Source: Paenibacillus oryzae (GTDB lineage Bacteria > Bacillota > Bacilli > Paenibacillales > Paenibacillaceae). Taken from it: a stretch of DNA of 64,000 nucleotides. The notes under the pieces were generated by a model. That model was not told the origin of the DNA. It saw only the letters and a program-made list of their open reading frames with translations, and searched no databases. The stretch covers positions 1 through 64,000 of the forward strand of contig NZ_LYPA01000043.1 in the NCBI RefSeq assembly GCF_001675045.1. The letters are read 5' to 3'. The number at the start of each line of letters is the position of its first letter. The stretch's first letter is position 1. The position numbers were made by a program, and so were the translations under genes. This document shows, piece after piece, positions 27,687 to 36,119 of the stretch.

Positions 27687-28897
27687 GAGTGAAACGTTAC
27701 ATAGTAGAAGCTTTGCCCGAAGCGGTTTCGCTCATTCGCACCGAGTTAGGCAAAGACGCCATCATTTTGGAAACAAAGGAAATCAAGGTTGGCGGTTTTA
27801 TGGGCATGTTCCGCAAGCGGAAAATGGAGGTTATCGCTGCGGTTGAAACCAATGCCGCCAAAGCGCCGGAGCCTCCTCTTAGAAAACCCGCGCCGGAGGT
27901 TGCGGCTGTGGTGGAACAAATTTTACAAACCGCTCAACGATCTTCAACTGCGGTCGCCGAGCCGCCCAAGCCGGCGCCGCCCGAACCTGAAAAACCTGTG
28001 GAGAAACGGGGGAGTCAGGAGCAATTTATTATTGAGGAAATTCGTGAGCTGCGTTCTTTTATGGTGAAGATGTCGAAGGAACGCAGCGATCTTCATGCCA
28101 TGTCGCCGCCCCTTCTGGCGCTGAAGCAGCGGCTGCTGAAGCAGGAGGTGGATGAAGAGCTGGTTGGCAAGCTGCTGGATTGGCTTCAAGAGCAGCAAAC
28201 CCTCTCTTCCGTGGAGCTGGAAGCGGAGACGGTTTGGAGCTTGGCGGCAAGCAAGCTGGAGGAATGGCTTGAGCCCTTTAATCATGGGCGAATCGATCCT
28301 AGCGCACGGGTTGTTCATTTTGTCGGCCCGACAGGGGTAGGGAAAACAACAACAATAGCAAAGCTTGCGGCGGAGCAAACCATTAAGCTGGGCAAAAAGG
28401 TCGGCTTTATTACATCCGATACCTATCGAATCGCTGCCGTTGATCAGCTCCGCACCTACGCCAACATTTTAAATGTACCGATGGAAGTTGTGTTTTCGCC
28501 AATGGATTTGCCTAAGGCATATCGCCAGCTGGCGGAGCGGGATCTTATCTTGATGGATACGGCGGGGCGGAATTTTCGCAGCGAGCTGCATGTATCCGAG
28601 GTGAACAGCCTGCTTCAGTCGGATCAGCCGGGAGAAACGGTGCTGGTGCTCAGTTTGACTGGAAAAACGGCGGATATGGTCGCCATCGCCGAACGTTTTA
28701 TCCAATACGGCGTACAAAAGGTATTGTTTACAAAGCTGGATGAGACAGAGGTTTATGGCGCTATTCTTAATCTGATTCTTCGGTTTGAATTGCAGCCAAC
28801 TCATTTGGCAAGCGGCCAAACCGTTCCCGACGATATCGCTCCTTTCCAAGCGGGCTCCTACATAGCGATGCTGCTGGGGGAGGCTCTAAATGAATGA
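27683..28897 (+). CDS. flhF: flagellar placement GTPase FlhF
   Basis: SRP-type GTPase that sets flagellar position and number. 404 residues with an N-terminal B domain (RTELGKDAIILETKEIKVGG), a Pro/Glu/Ala-rich linker (about residues 55-110), and an NG domain with G1 [19 protein letters not shown]3 DTAGRN and G4 TKLDE. Its GTP hydrolysis is stimulated by FlhG, encoded next. Overlaps flhA by four bases and flhG by eight. Confidence 0.94.
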   Translation: MRVKRYIVEALPEAVSLIRTELGKDAIILETKEIKVGGFMGMFRKRKMEVIAAVETNAAKAPEPPLRKPAPEVAAVVEQILQTAQRSSTAVAEPPKPAPPEPEKPVEKRGSQEQFIIEEIRELRSFMVKMSKERSDLHAMSPPLLALKQRLLKQEVDEELVGKLLDWLQEQQTLSSVELEAETVWSLAASKLEEWLEPFNHGRIDPSARVVHFVGPTGVGKTTTIAKLAAEQTIKLGKKVGFITSDTYRIAAVDQLRTYANILNVPMEVVFSPMDLPKAYRQLAERDLILMDTAGRNFRSELHVSEVNSLLQSDQPGETVLVLSLTGKTADMVAIAERFIQYGVQKVLFTKLDETEVYGAILNLILRFELQPTHLASGQTVPDDIAPFQAGSYIAMLLGEALNE

Positions 28898-29759
28898 CCA
28901 GGCGGAAGCGTTAAGACATCTGATCAGACAGCATGATCCTGAAAGGGAACGCAAATCAGCCCGGATCATTACCGTCACAAGCGGCAAAGGCGGAGTAGGC
29001 AAATCCAATTTCAGCTTGAATTTTGCTCTATCGTTGAGAAGGCTGGGGCAAAAGGTTCTTCTGTTCGACGCCGATATCGGCATGGCGAATATAGATGTTT
29101 TGATGGGCCGGACATCCACCTATAGCCTTTATCATTTATTGAAACAAGAGAAGAGCATTTGGGATATTATTCAGCTCGGCTCCGAGGGTCTGCATTACAT
29201 TGCCGGAGGCTCCGGCTTCCACGATCTCATTGATATGTCGGAGTCGCAGCTCAATCGTTTCGCTACCGAAATCGAGAAGCTGCATGATCAATATGACATT
29301 ATTTTGTTTGATACTGGCGCGGGGTTGTCCAAAGAAACGGTCAAGTTTATTGCGGCAGCCCAGGAAACGCTTGTGGTGACGACGCCGGAACCAACGTCGA
29401 TTACCGATGCCTACGCTTTAATCAAAATGGTAAGCGGCATGAAGGATGTACAGGCGAACTTTAGACTTATCGTCAATCGTGCGAGCAATAGCAGGGAGGG
29501 CAAGGAAACCGCAGAGAAGTTTCAGCTTGTCGCCAATCAATTTCTCAAGCTTGAGCTGCCCTGGCTGGGGATGATCCCTGACGATAGTCACGTATCAAAA
29601 GCCGTAAAACGGCAAGTTCCGTTTCTTCTCGCGTATCCGGATTGTGATGCTGCAGCTGCCGTAGGCGGGATTGCCCAGTCGTTTCTGGCAATTCCGCAAA
29701 GCAAGGCGGAGGGCGGCGTCAAAGGATTTTTGACAAAACTATTCAGACTATCAAGGTAA
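28890..29759 (+). CDS. flhG: MinD-like flagellar ATPase FlhG (YlxH)
   Basis: MinD/ParA-type ATPase, partner of FlhF in assembling the C-ring at the right sites. 289 residues: N-terminal activator segment with Gln-containing AEALRHLI, the deviant Walker A TSGKGGVGKSN near residue 30, FDADIGMANID, and a C-terminal amphipathic membrane helix (GFLTKLFRLSR). Translationally coupled to flhF. Confidence 0.94.
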   Translation: MNDQAEALRHLIRQHDPERERKSARIITVTSGKGGVGKSNFSLNFALSLRRLGQKVLLFDADIGMANIDVLMGRTSTYSLYHLLKQEKSIWDIIQLGSEGLHYIAGGSGFHDLIDMSESQLNRFATEIEKLHDQYDIILFDTGAGLSKETVKFIAAAQETLVVTTPEPTSITDAYALIKMVSGMKDVQANFRLIVNRASNSREGKETAEKFQLVANQFLKLELPWLGMIPDDSHVSKAVKRQVPFLLAYPDCDAAAAVGGIAQSFLAIPQSKAEGGVKGFLTKLFRLSR

Positions 29760-29784
29760 TCCTTTGAATGAAGGAGGAAAAAAG

Positions 29785-31158
29785 ATGGCTCCTTATCGTG
29801 TGCTTATTGTCGACGATTCCGCCTTTATGCGGACCATCATAGGCGATCTGATTTTGCGGGACAAGCAATTTACGATCGTGGCAACCGCTGTTAACGGAAT
29901 AGAAGCGGTATCCGCCATAACCCGGTACAAGCCGGATGTTGTTACGATGGACCTCGAAATGCCGGTTATGAACGGTCTTCAAGCGCTCCAGTACATTATG
30001 AAAAATTGCCCGTTGCCAGTCATTATGTTGTCAGGCATAAGCGAGGCCAATACAAGGGACACCATCATGGCGCTGGAATATGGCGCATTTGATTTTATCC
30101 GTAAGCCGTCCGGGCCTGCATCTGGCGATATTTATCAGGTTGGCGAGCTGCTTCGCGACAAATTAAGAGCGGCGGTTGATTTTGTTAAAGCCGCCAACCG
30201 CAATGCGCAGGCCAATCAGACGAATGAGCCGGCCGCCTCGCCGGCGCTGGAGTCTCCAAAGGAGACATTGCTGCAAAAAGCTCCAGAGCAAACCGGGCTG
30301 CTGTCCAAAGCGTATGGAAAGCCTTCGGCGCAGGACAAGCCGGTGGAGTCAAAATCTTCTGGAAAAGCGGAATTGGTGCAAAAGCCTGCCTTTGAACCCC
30401 ATACGTCAGAGCTGAAAGCTGCGCCAAAAGCGGCTCAGGCAGCACCTGCTGCAGGCCTCGCGGATAGGGCCAAAAAGACGATTGAGGATAAACCTGCGTC
30501 TCAGCCGCTTAAGACTGTTGCCCGGCCTAAAGAAGTTACTCTTCCGCCTAAGCCGGAACCAAAGGCTCAAGCGGCGGGAGCCTTTAAGCACCTGGTGGCG
30601 ATCGGCACCTCGACGGGCGGGCCTCGCGCGCTTCATGAGGTGATATGCTCCTTGCCTGCCAACTTTCCTGCGCCTGTGCTGGTGGTTCAGCATATGCCGC
30701 CGCGGTTCACCAAATCGCTGGCGCAGCGCTTGGATAGCTTCAGCGCCTTAAAGGTCGTTGAAGCGGAGCATGGCATGCGCGCGGCAGCAGGGACGGTGTA
30801 TATAGCTCCCGGAGGCTTCCATCTGGAGCTTGCCCGCGATTCGCTGGGCTATTGGATTCAGCTTGGCAGCCAGCCTCAAGTCAATGGGCACCGGCCATCA
30901 GTAGATGTCATGTTTGAATCGCTTGTGCCATTGACGGAATTGACCCGGCATGCGGTCATTATGACCGGTATGGGGAGCGACGGCGCCAAAGGGATGAAGG
31001 CGCTCGCGAATAGCGGAGCAGCTTCAACGATTGCGGAAGCCGAGGAAACATGCATTGTTTACGGAATGCCGCGTTCAGCGGTGGAAGGCGGAGCTGTTCA
31101 AACGGTATTGCCGCTGCAGCATATTGCCACCCGGCTTGTGAGTGCAGTGTCGAAATAG
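29785..31158 (+). CDS. cheB: chemotaxis methylesterase CheB, long linker
   Basis: Removes methyl groups from chemoreceptors and deamidates them; activated by CheA phosphorylation. 457 residues, about 100 longer than E. coli or B. subtilis CheB. Receiver domain with phosphoacceptor Asp56 in VVTMDLEMP; then a Pro/Ala/Lys/Ser-rich linker (about residues 135-265); then the esterase domain with the catalytic serine in AIGTSTGGP (Ser276), QHMPPRFTKSLAQRL (His) and GMGSDGAKG (Asp). ATG at 29785 follows GAAGGAGG. No cheR is in the window. Confidence 0.94.
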   Translation: MAPYRVLIVDDSAFMRTIIGDLILRDKQFTIVATAVNGIEAVSAITRYKPDVVTMDLEMPVMNGLQALQYIMKNCPLPVIMLSGISEANTRDTIMALEYGAFDFIRKPSGPASGDIYQVGELLRDKLRAAVDFVKAANRNAQANQTNEPAASPALESPKETLLQKAPEQTGLLSKAYGKPSAQDKPVESKSSGKAELVQKPAFEPHTSELKAAPKAAQAAPAAGLADRAKKTIEDKPASQPLKTVARPKEVTLPPKPEPKAQAAGAFKHLVAIGTSTGGPRALHEVICSLPANFPAPVLVVQHMPPRFTKSLAQRLDSFSALKVVEAEHGMRAAAGTVYIAPGGFHLELARDSLGYWIQLGSQPQVNGHRPSVDVMFESLVPLTELTRHAVIMTGMGSDGAKGMKALANSGAASTIAEAEETCIVYGMPRSAVEGGAVQTVLPLQHIATRLVSAVSK

Positions 31159-31198
31159 GAAGTGATTGAACGAGTACACTAACAGGAGGTGCTGGAAA

Positions 31199-33271
31199 TT
31201 GGATATGAATGCGTATTTGTCCATGTTTATCGACGAATCAAACGATCATCTTCAATCTTTAAATGAAAATCTGCTTCAACTGGAAGGCAGTCCCGAAGAC
31301 CTGAGTATCGTTCAGTCTATCTTCCGTTCCGCTCATACGCTTAAAGGGATGTCGGCAACGATGGGGTTTGAGGACCTCGCATCGCTTACGCATGAGATGG
31401 AAAACGTGCTGGACTTGGTTCGCAACAGCAAGCTGAAGATGGACAGCTTTATTTTTGACACCTTGTTCAAAGGTCTTGACGCGCTGGAGGCAATGGTTCA
31501 CGACATTGTAGGCGGAGGAACGGGACAAGCGGATGTAACGTCCATCGTGGCCTCCCTGCAAAAAATCGTGAACAGCGATTATCGCAGCGGAATGGCCGAA
31601 GCCGCGGCTTCCGGCTCTGCCATGCAAGAAACGTCAAGCGCGGAGCTGGGGAAGGCTCTGCTGGATCAATTCCAGACCTCCATTATGATGCAGTCGATGG
31701 AAAGCGGGCATCAGCCTTATTACATACAAGTCACGATTGATGAAAATTGCGTGCTTAAGGCGGCTCGCGCTTATATGGTTTTCAATTTGCTTGAAGCAAA
31801 CGGAGAAATCGTCAAGTCCGAACCAACCGTACAGGATTTGGAGCAAGAGAAATTTGATCGCTCTTTTACCGTCTTTACGATTTCTACGGCATCTGTAGAT
31901 GTACTGACGGAGCAAATCTCCAATATTTCAGAAATTGCTTCGGTTACTGTAACGCCGCTGGACGTGGAGTCGCTTAACGCACTTACGGCAGCTCCGGCTG
32001 CAGCTGCGTCAGCGCCTGCTCCTGCCGAGCCTGTTCAAGCGGCTGCGCCTCAACCGCAGGCGGAGCAGCAGGTGAAGAAAGCGCCTGCCGCACAAGCGCA
32101 ATCCCAGCAGGGCGGAGGCGTAGGACGTACAATCCGCGTCGACATTGAACGTCTGGATACGTTAATGAATCTGTTTAGCGAGCTGCTGATTGACAGGGTC
32201 AGGCTGGAGCAGCTGGCAAGCGAAATCAAACGCACCGATTTGACAGAAGCGGTGGAGCATATGTCGCGCGTGGGCTCCGATATGCAAAATATCGTGCTGA
32301 AGCTGCGGATGGTGCCGGTTGACACTGTATTTAATAGATTCCCTCGTCTGGTAAGGGATCTTGCCAAAACGCTGGATAAAAAAATGGATCTTGTTATTAC
32401 AGGCGCCGAAACGGAGCTGGACCGTACCGTTATTGACGAAATCGGCGATCCGCTTGTCCATCTCATTCGCAATTCCGGCGACCACGGCGTAGAAATGCCT
32501 CAAGAGCGTTTGGCGGCTGGCAAGCCAGAAACGGGAACCATCCATTTGAGAGCTTATCACAGCGGCAATCATGTATTTATCGAAATTGAAGACGACGGAC
32601 ATGGCATCAATCAGGATAAGGTAAAAGCCATCGCCATTAAAAATGGCGTCGTGACTGAAGAAGAGGCGAATAAGCTATCGCCGGATGAAATCAATATGCT
32701 CCTGTTTGCGCCAGGTTTTAGCACAGCGGACAAAATTTCCGATATTTCGGGACGCGGTGTTGGACTAGACGTTGTAAAAACCAAAATCACCTCGCTTGGC
32801 GGTAATGTCACAGTAACCTCGGCTTATGGCAAAGGCACCAAATTTTCGGTTCAGCTGCCGCTGACGCTGTCGATTATTTCTGCCATGCTAATCAAGCTGG
32901 GCTCTGAAAAATATGCCATTCCTTTGTCTTCCATTGTAGAGACGGGCATCATTCAGCGGGATAAAATTTTGAATGTGCACGGCAATCGAATGATTCAATT
33001 CCGCAGCTCCATCATTCCGCTCGTATCGCTTAGCCAAGTGCTGGAATCGCCGGACTATGACGAAAGCCAGGAGCAGGAAACGGAAATTATCGTCATTAAG
33101 AAGGGCGAGAAGCTGGCGGCGGTAATGGTGGATGAGTTTATTGGCCAAAGTGAAATCGTATTGAAATCGCTTGGCAAATATTTGACCAACGTCTACGGCA
33201 TTTCCGGAGCAACAATTTTGGGAGACGGTTATGTAGCGCTTATTATTGATCCAAATGCACTTATCAAATAA
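31199..33271 (+). CDS. cheA: chemotaxis histidine kinase CheA
   Basis: Receptor-coupled kinase that phosphorylates CheY and CheB. 690 residues in the classical order: P1 Hpt domain with phosphorylated His46 (RSAHTLKG), P2 response-regulator-binding domain, an Ala/Pro/Gln-rich linker near residues 265-310, P3 dimerisation helices, P4 ATPase (HLIRNSGDHGVE, DDGHGI and GRGVGLDVVK), and P5 CheW-like domain. TTG at 31199 stands eight bases after AGGAGGT and is preferred over ATG at 31205. cheW follows after 13 bases. Confidence 0.95.
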   Translation: MDMNAYLSMFIDESNDHLQSLNENLLQLEGSPEDLSIVQSIFRSAHTLKGMSATMGFEDLASLTHEMENVLDLVRNSKLKMDSFIFDTLFKGLDALEAMVHDIVGGGTGQADVTSIVASLQKIVNSDYRSGMAEAAASGSAMQETSSAELGKALLDQFQTSIMMQSMESGHQPYYIQVTIDENCVLKAARAYMVFNLLEANGEIVKSEPTVQDLEQEKFDRSFTVFTISTASVDVLTEQISNISEIASVTVTPLDVESLNALTAAPAAAASAPAPAEPVQAAAPQPQAEQQVKKAPAAQAQSQQGGGVGRTIRVDIERLDTLMNLFSELLIDRVRLEQLASEIKRTDLTEAVEHMSRVGSDMQNIVLKLRMVPVDTVFNRFPRLVRDLAKTLDKKMDLVITGAETELDRTVIDEIGDPLVHLIRNSGDHGVEMPQERLAAGKPETGTIHLRAYHSGNHVFIEIEDDGHGINQDKVKAIAIKNGVVTEEEANKLSPDEINMLLFAPGFSTADKISDISGRGVGLDVVKTKITSLGGNVTVTSAYGKGTKFSVQLPLTLSIISAMLIKLGSEKYAIPLSSIVETGIIQRDKILNVHGNRMIQFRSSIIPLVSLSQVLESPDYDESQEQETEIIVIKKGEKLAAVMVDEFIGQSEIVLKSLGKYLTNVYGISGATILGDGYVALIIDPNALIK

Positions 33272-33284
33272 GGAGGTTATTGCG

Positions 33285-33746
33285 ATGGGAGAAGAATTGA
33301 AAGTTATCGTATTTGCGCTTGGCCAAGAGGAGTATGGCATAGAAGTAGACAAGGTTCGTACCATTGAACGCATGTCACCGATTACACGCGTGCCAAAAAC
33401 GGCGGCCTTCATCAAAGGCGTCATTAACCTGCGCGGCGTCGTTGTGCCTGTAATTGATTTGCGCGGGCGCTTCGGACTGGACGAAACGGAGCCTACTGAA
33501 AATTCCCGTATTATCGTAGTGGCGGTTGACGAGCTGGAAGTTGGCTTTATCGTTGATTCCGCAAATGACGTCATCGACATTGACAGCGACACAATCGAAT
33601 CCCCTCCTGAAATTGTAGGCGGCATAAAGGCCAAATATTTGCGCGGCATCGCCAAGCTGAGCGAAGGAAGACTGCTTATTATGCTGAATCTGTCCGAAGT
33701 GCTCAATAAAAGCGAAATTATTCAGCTTGAGCAATTAGAGGTTTAA
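33285..33746 (+). CDS. cheW: chemotaxis coupling protein CheW
   Basis: 153-residue SH3-like adaptor linking receptors to CheA. Family markers: EEYGIEVDKVRTIE, FIKGVINLRGVVVPVIDLR, and AKLSEGRLLIMLNLSEVL. ATG at 33285 follows AAGGAGG; the upstream in-frame ATG at 33246 overlaps cheA and lacks a site. Confidence 0.95.
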   Translation: MGEELKVIVFALGQEEYGIEVDKVRTIERMSPITRVPKTAAFIKGVINLRGVVVPVIDLRGRFGLDETEPTENSRIIVVAVDELEVGFIVDSANDVIDIDSDTIESPPEIVGGIKAKYLRGIAKLSEGRLLIMLNLSEVLNKSEIIQLEQLEV

Positions 33747-33748
33747 CC

Positions 33749-34369
33749 GTGCCTAAATTCAAATCATTTGAAGCTTTTGAACTGGATGTGCTTCGGGAGG
33801 TAGGCAATATTGGCGCGGGCAATGCCGCTACCGCGTTATCCAAGCTGCTGGACAAACCCGTTGATATGGCGGTGCCTAAAGTAAGCTTGCTTCCATTTGA
33901 AGAGGTAGCCGATTGCGTAGGCGGCGCTGAACAAATCGTATTGGCTGTATTTCTTCGCGTTGAAGGCGACGCGCCTGGAAACCTGTTTTTTATTATCGAC
34001 GAGCCGTCAGCGAAACGGATTTTGAACCAATTGGTAGGTCTGGACCATACGGACGGCGAAGAATATTCAGAGATGGAATTGTCGGCTTTGAATGAAATCG
34101 GAAATATTATGGCAGGCTCCTATTTGTCTGCCCTTGCCGATCTTACAAAGCTATCCATGTCGCCTTCTGTACCGGCGATGGCACATGATATGGCCGGAGC
34201 CATTCTAAGCTATGGCTTGGTGCAATATGGGGAAATGGGCGATTCCGCTCTGCTTATTGAATCCAAATTTCTGGAAGACCGCCAGTCTCTTGAAGGACAT
34301 TTTTTCCTCATACCCGATCCGGATTCCTTTGTCAAAATATTCAAGGCTCTGGGAGTCGTGCAGGAATGA
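33749..34369 (+). CDS. cheC: CheY-P phosphatase CheC
   Basis: CheY-P phosphatase regulated by CheD in Firmicutes. 206 residues with two active-site motifs of the ExxN type (EVGNIGAGNAATALS at about 14 and EIGNIMAGSYLSAL at about 112), so both halves look functional. GTG start two bases after the cheW stop; overlaps cheD by four bases. Confidence 0.94.
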   Translation: MPKFKSFEAFELDVLREVGNIGAGNAATALSKLLDKPVDMAVPKVSLLPFEEVADCVGGAEQIVLAVFLRVEGDAPGNLFFIIDEPSAKRILNQLVGLDHTDGEEYSEMELSALNEIGNIMAGSYLSALADLTKLSMSPSVPAMAHDMAGAILSYGLVQYGEMGDSALLIESKFLEDRQSLEGHFFLIPDPDSFVKIFKALGVVQE

Positions 34370-34860
34370 CGGAACAGACGTTGATAAAAGTAGGGATGGC
34401 GGATCTCAACATTGGACTGGCTGGCGCTATCCTGAAAACAACAGGACTAGGCTCCTGTGTAGGGTTAACCCTGTTTGACCCCGTGGCAAAAGTGGCGGGC
34501 ATGGCGCATGTCATGCTGCCTTCTTCCGAAATTGCCAGGGAAGCTCAAATCAATGCCGCAAAATATGCGGATACAGCAATACCGCTGCTGCTGCAGCGAA
34601 TGGAAAACAGCGGGGCCAAGCTGCTCCGTATGGAGGCCAAAATGGCCGGCGGCGCCCAGATGTTCGCCTTTTCGGGACAAGGCGACTCTTTGCGCATAGG
34701 GCCCCGCAATGTAGAATCGTGCCTGGTGCTGCTTCAGCAATACCGCATCCCTGTACGGTCGCAGGATACGGGGGGCAATTTTGGCCGGACCGTTGAATTC
34801 GACAGCATCAGCGGCATGTTGCTGATCCGCAGCATGCAGCATGGAGTAAAGGAGATTTAG
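34366..34860 (+). CDS. cheD: chemoreceptor glutamine deamidase CheD
   Basis: Deamidates receptor glutamines and binds CheC. 164 residues, with the catalytic cysteine in GLGSCVGL and histidine in MAHVMLP. Stop is followed by one base and the next start. The ATGA overlap with cheC suggests coupled synthesis of the CheC-CheD pair. Confidence 0.94.
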   Translation: MTEQTLIKVGMADLNIGLAGAILKTTGLGSCVGLTLFDPVAKVAGMAHVMLPSSEIAREAQINAAKYADTAIPLLLQRMENSGAKLLRMEAKMAGGAQMFAFSGQGDSLRIGPRNVESCLVLLQQYRIPVRSQDTGGNFGRTVEFDSISGMLLIRSMQHGVKEI

Positions 34861-34861
34861 T

Positions 34862-35311
34862 ATGATAGGAACTTGGCGATGGAATGCGGGATTTGGAGTT
34901 TTGGGCGCCGGATTGACCGTCATGTTCTCTATTGGCAGCAATCCTCTGTCCACAATGCTGCTCAGAAGCTTGTTTGCATTTATTTCTTTTTTTATTCTAG
35001 CTTATGCAGCTCGTATGGCATTAGCTTTTATTCTGAAGCCGCCTGGTATATTGGCGGTACAGGACGAAGCTGCCGAAAGTGCTGGAACGCAGCTTGATTA
35101 CACAACGCCGGATAACCCTGACGAATTAAACGATTTGCTGAAAGCTCAATTGCAGGGCGGAGCAGGAACGCCGGGAGCGGCGCAGGCTTCGCCGGAAAGC
35201 GAAGGCCAGAGTGGCGACTTTAAGCCGCTTAGTCCTCCGCAGCTAGTCACTGCAGACAACAAAAGCCCGGAGCAGCTGGCAAACGTACTACGTCACCTGA
35301 CAGGAGAGTGA
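34862..35311 (+). CDS. small membrane protein between cheD and sigD, unknown
   Basis: 149-residue protein of no family I can name. Residues ~10-28 and ~35-57 are two hydrophobic helices. The rest is a predicted soluble, probably disordered tail rich in Pro, Gln, Ala, Glu and Asp. The ATG is two bases after the cheD stop, and sigD starts four bases after its stop, so it is fully embedded in the operon and is probably made with the chemotaxis proteins. In B. subtilis cheD is adjacent to sigD with no such gene. Function unknown. Confidence 0.75.
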   Translation: MIGTWRWNAGFGVLGAGLTVMFSIGSNPLSTMLLRSLFAFISFFILAYAARMALAFILKPPGILAVQDEAAESAGTQLDYTTPDNPDELNDLLKAQLQGGAGTPGAAQASPESEGQSGDFKPLSPPQLVTADNKSPEQLANVLRHLTGE

Positions 35312-35315
35312 GTCG

Positions 35316-36101
35316 ATGACTGAGCTTAAGACGCCTCATTTGACTAACATCGGGATGTGGCAGGCTTGGAGAGAGCATGGGAAGCTTGATGCCAAAAAGG
35401 CGCTGATTGAAAATTATTTGCCGCTTGTGGATTATGTCACGAATAGGATGGCGATTGGTTTGCCCAAAAACGTCATCAAGGACGACCTTGCAAGCAACGG
35501 GGTCATGGGACTGATTGACGCCATCGAAAAATTTGATTATATGCGGGGACTGCAGTTTGAAACCTATGCCTCCTGGCGAATTCGCGGTGCTATTATCGAT
35601 GGATTAAGACAGGGGGACTGGGTGCCAAGATCCGTTCGGGAAAAGGCAAAGCGCGTTGAGGATGCCTACCAGCATCTTGAGCAGCAATATATGCGCTCTG
35701 TCACCGATCACGAAGTCAGCGCTTATCTGGGCATTACCGAAAAGGATTTTACGACGATGCTGCAAGATATCTCCGTAGCGACCATTTGTTCGCTTGAGGA
35801 CCCTATACGCGAGGAAGAGTCCGAGACGCGCATGTCGCTGCTGGTGGACGACAAAGCCAAAAACCCGGATCACAAGGTTCATGAATTCTATTTAAAAGAA
35901 TCGCTTGTGAAAGGCATCGAACGATTGACCGAGAAAGAAAGAATTGTTGTTTCTCTTTTTTATTACGAAGAGCTTTCTCTCAGCGAGATAGCCGAGGTTA
36001 TGTCGCTATCACCATCGAGAATTTCCCAGCTTCATTCCAAAGCCATATTGAGGCTTCGGGGAGCGTTGGCTAAACATAAAGATCAACTGATGCAGCATTA
36101 A
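35316..36101 (+). CDS. sigD: RNA polymerase sigma factor SigD (FliA type)
   Basis: Alternative sigma-28 factor for late flagellar, motility and autolysin genes. 261 residues. Region 2 (DLASNGVMGLIDAIEKFDY, FETYASWRIRGAIIDGLRQ), region 3, and region 4 (LTEKERIVVSLFYYEELSLSEIAEV) are all present. ATG follows GAGAGTGAG. Lies near the end of the operon, where its level depends on readthrough from the distant promoter, as in B. subtilis. Confidence 0.96.
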   Translation: MTELKTPHLTNIGMWQAWREHGKLDAKKALIENYLPLVDYVTNRMAIGLPKNVIKDDLASNGVMGLIDAIEKFDYMRGLQFETYASWRIRGAIIDGLRQGDWVPRSVREKAKRVEDAYQHLEQQYMRSVTDHEVSAYLGITEKDFTTMLQDISVATICSLEDPIREEESETRMSLLVDDKAKNPDHKVHEFYLKESLVKGIERLTEKERIVVSLFYYEELSLSEIAEVMSLSPSRISQLHSKAILRLRGALAKHKDQLMQH

Positions 36102-36119
36102 GCAAAGGAGGGGATTAAG

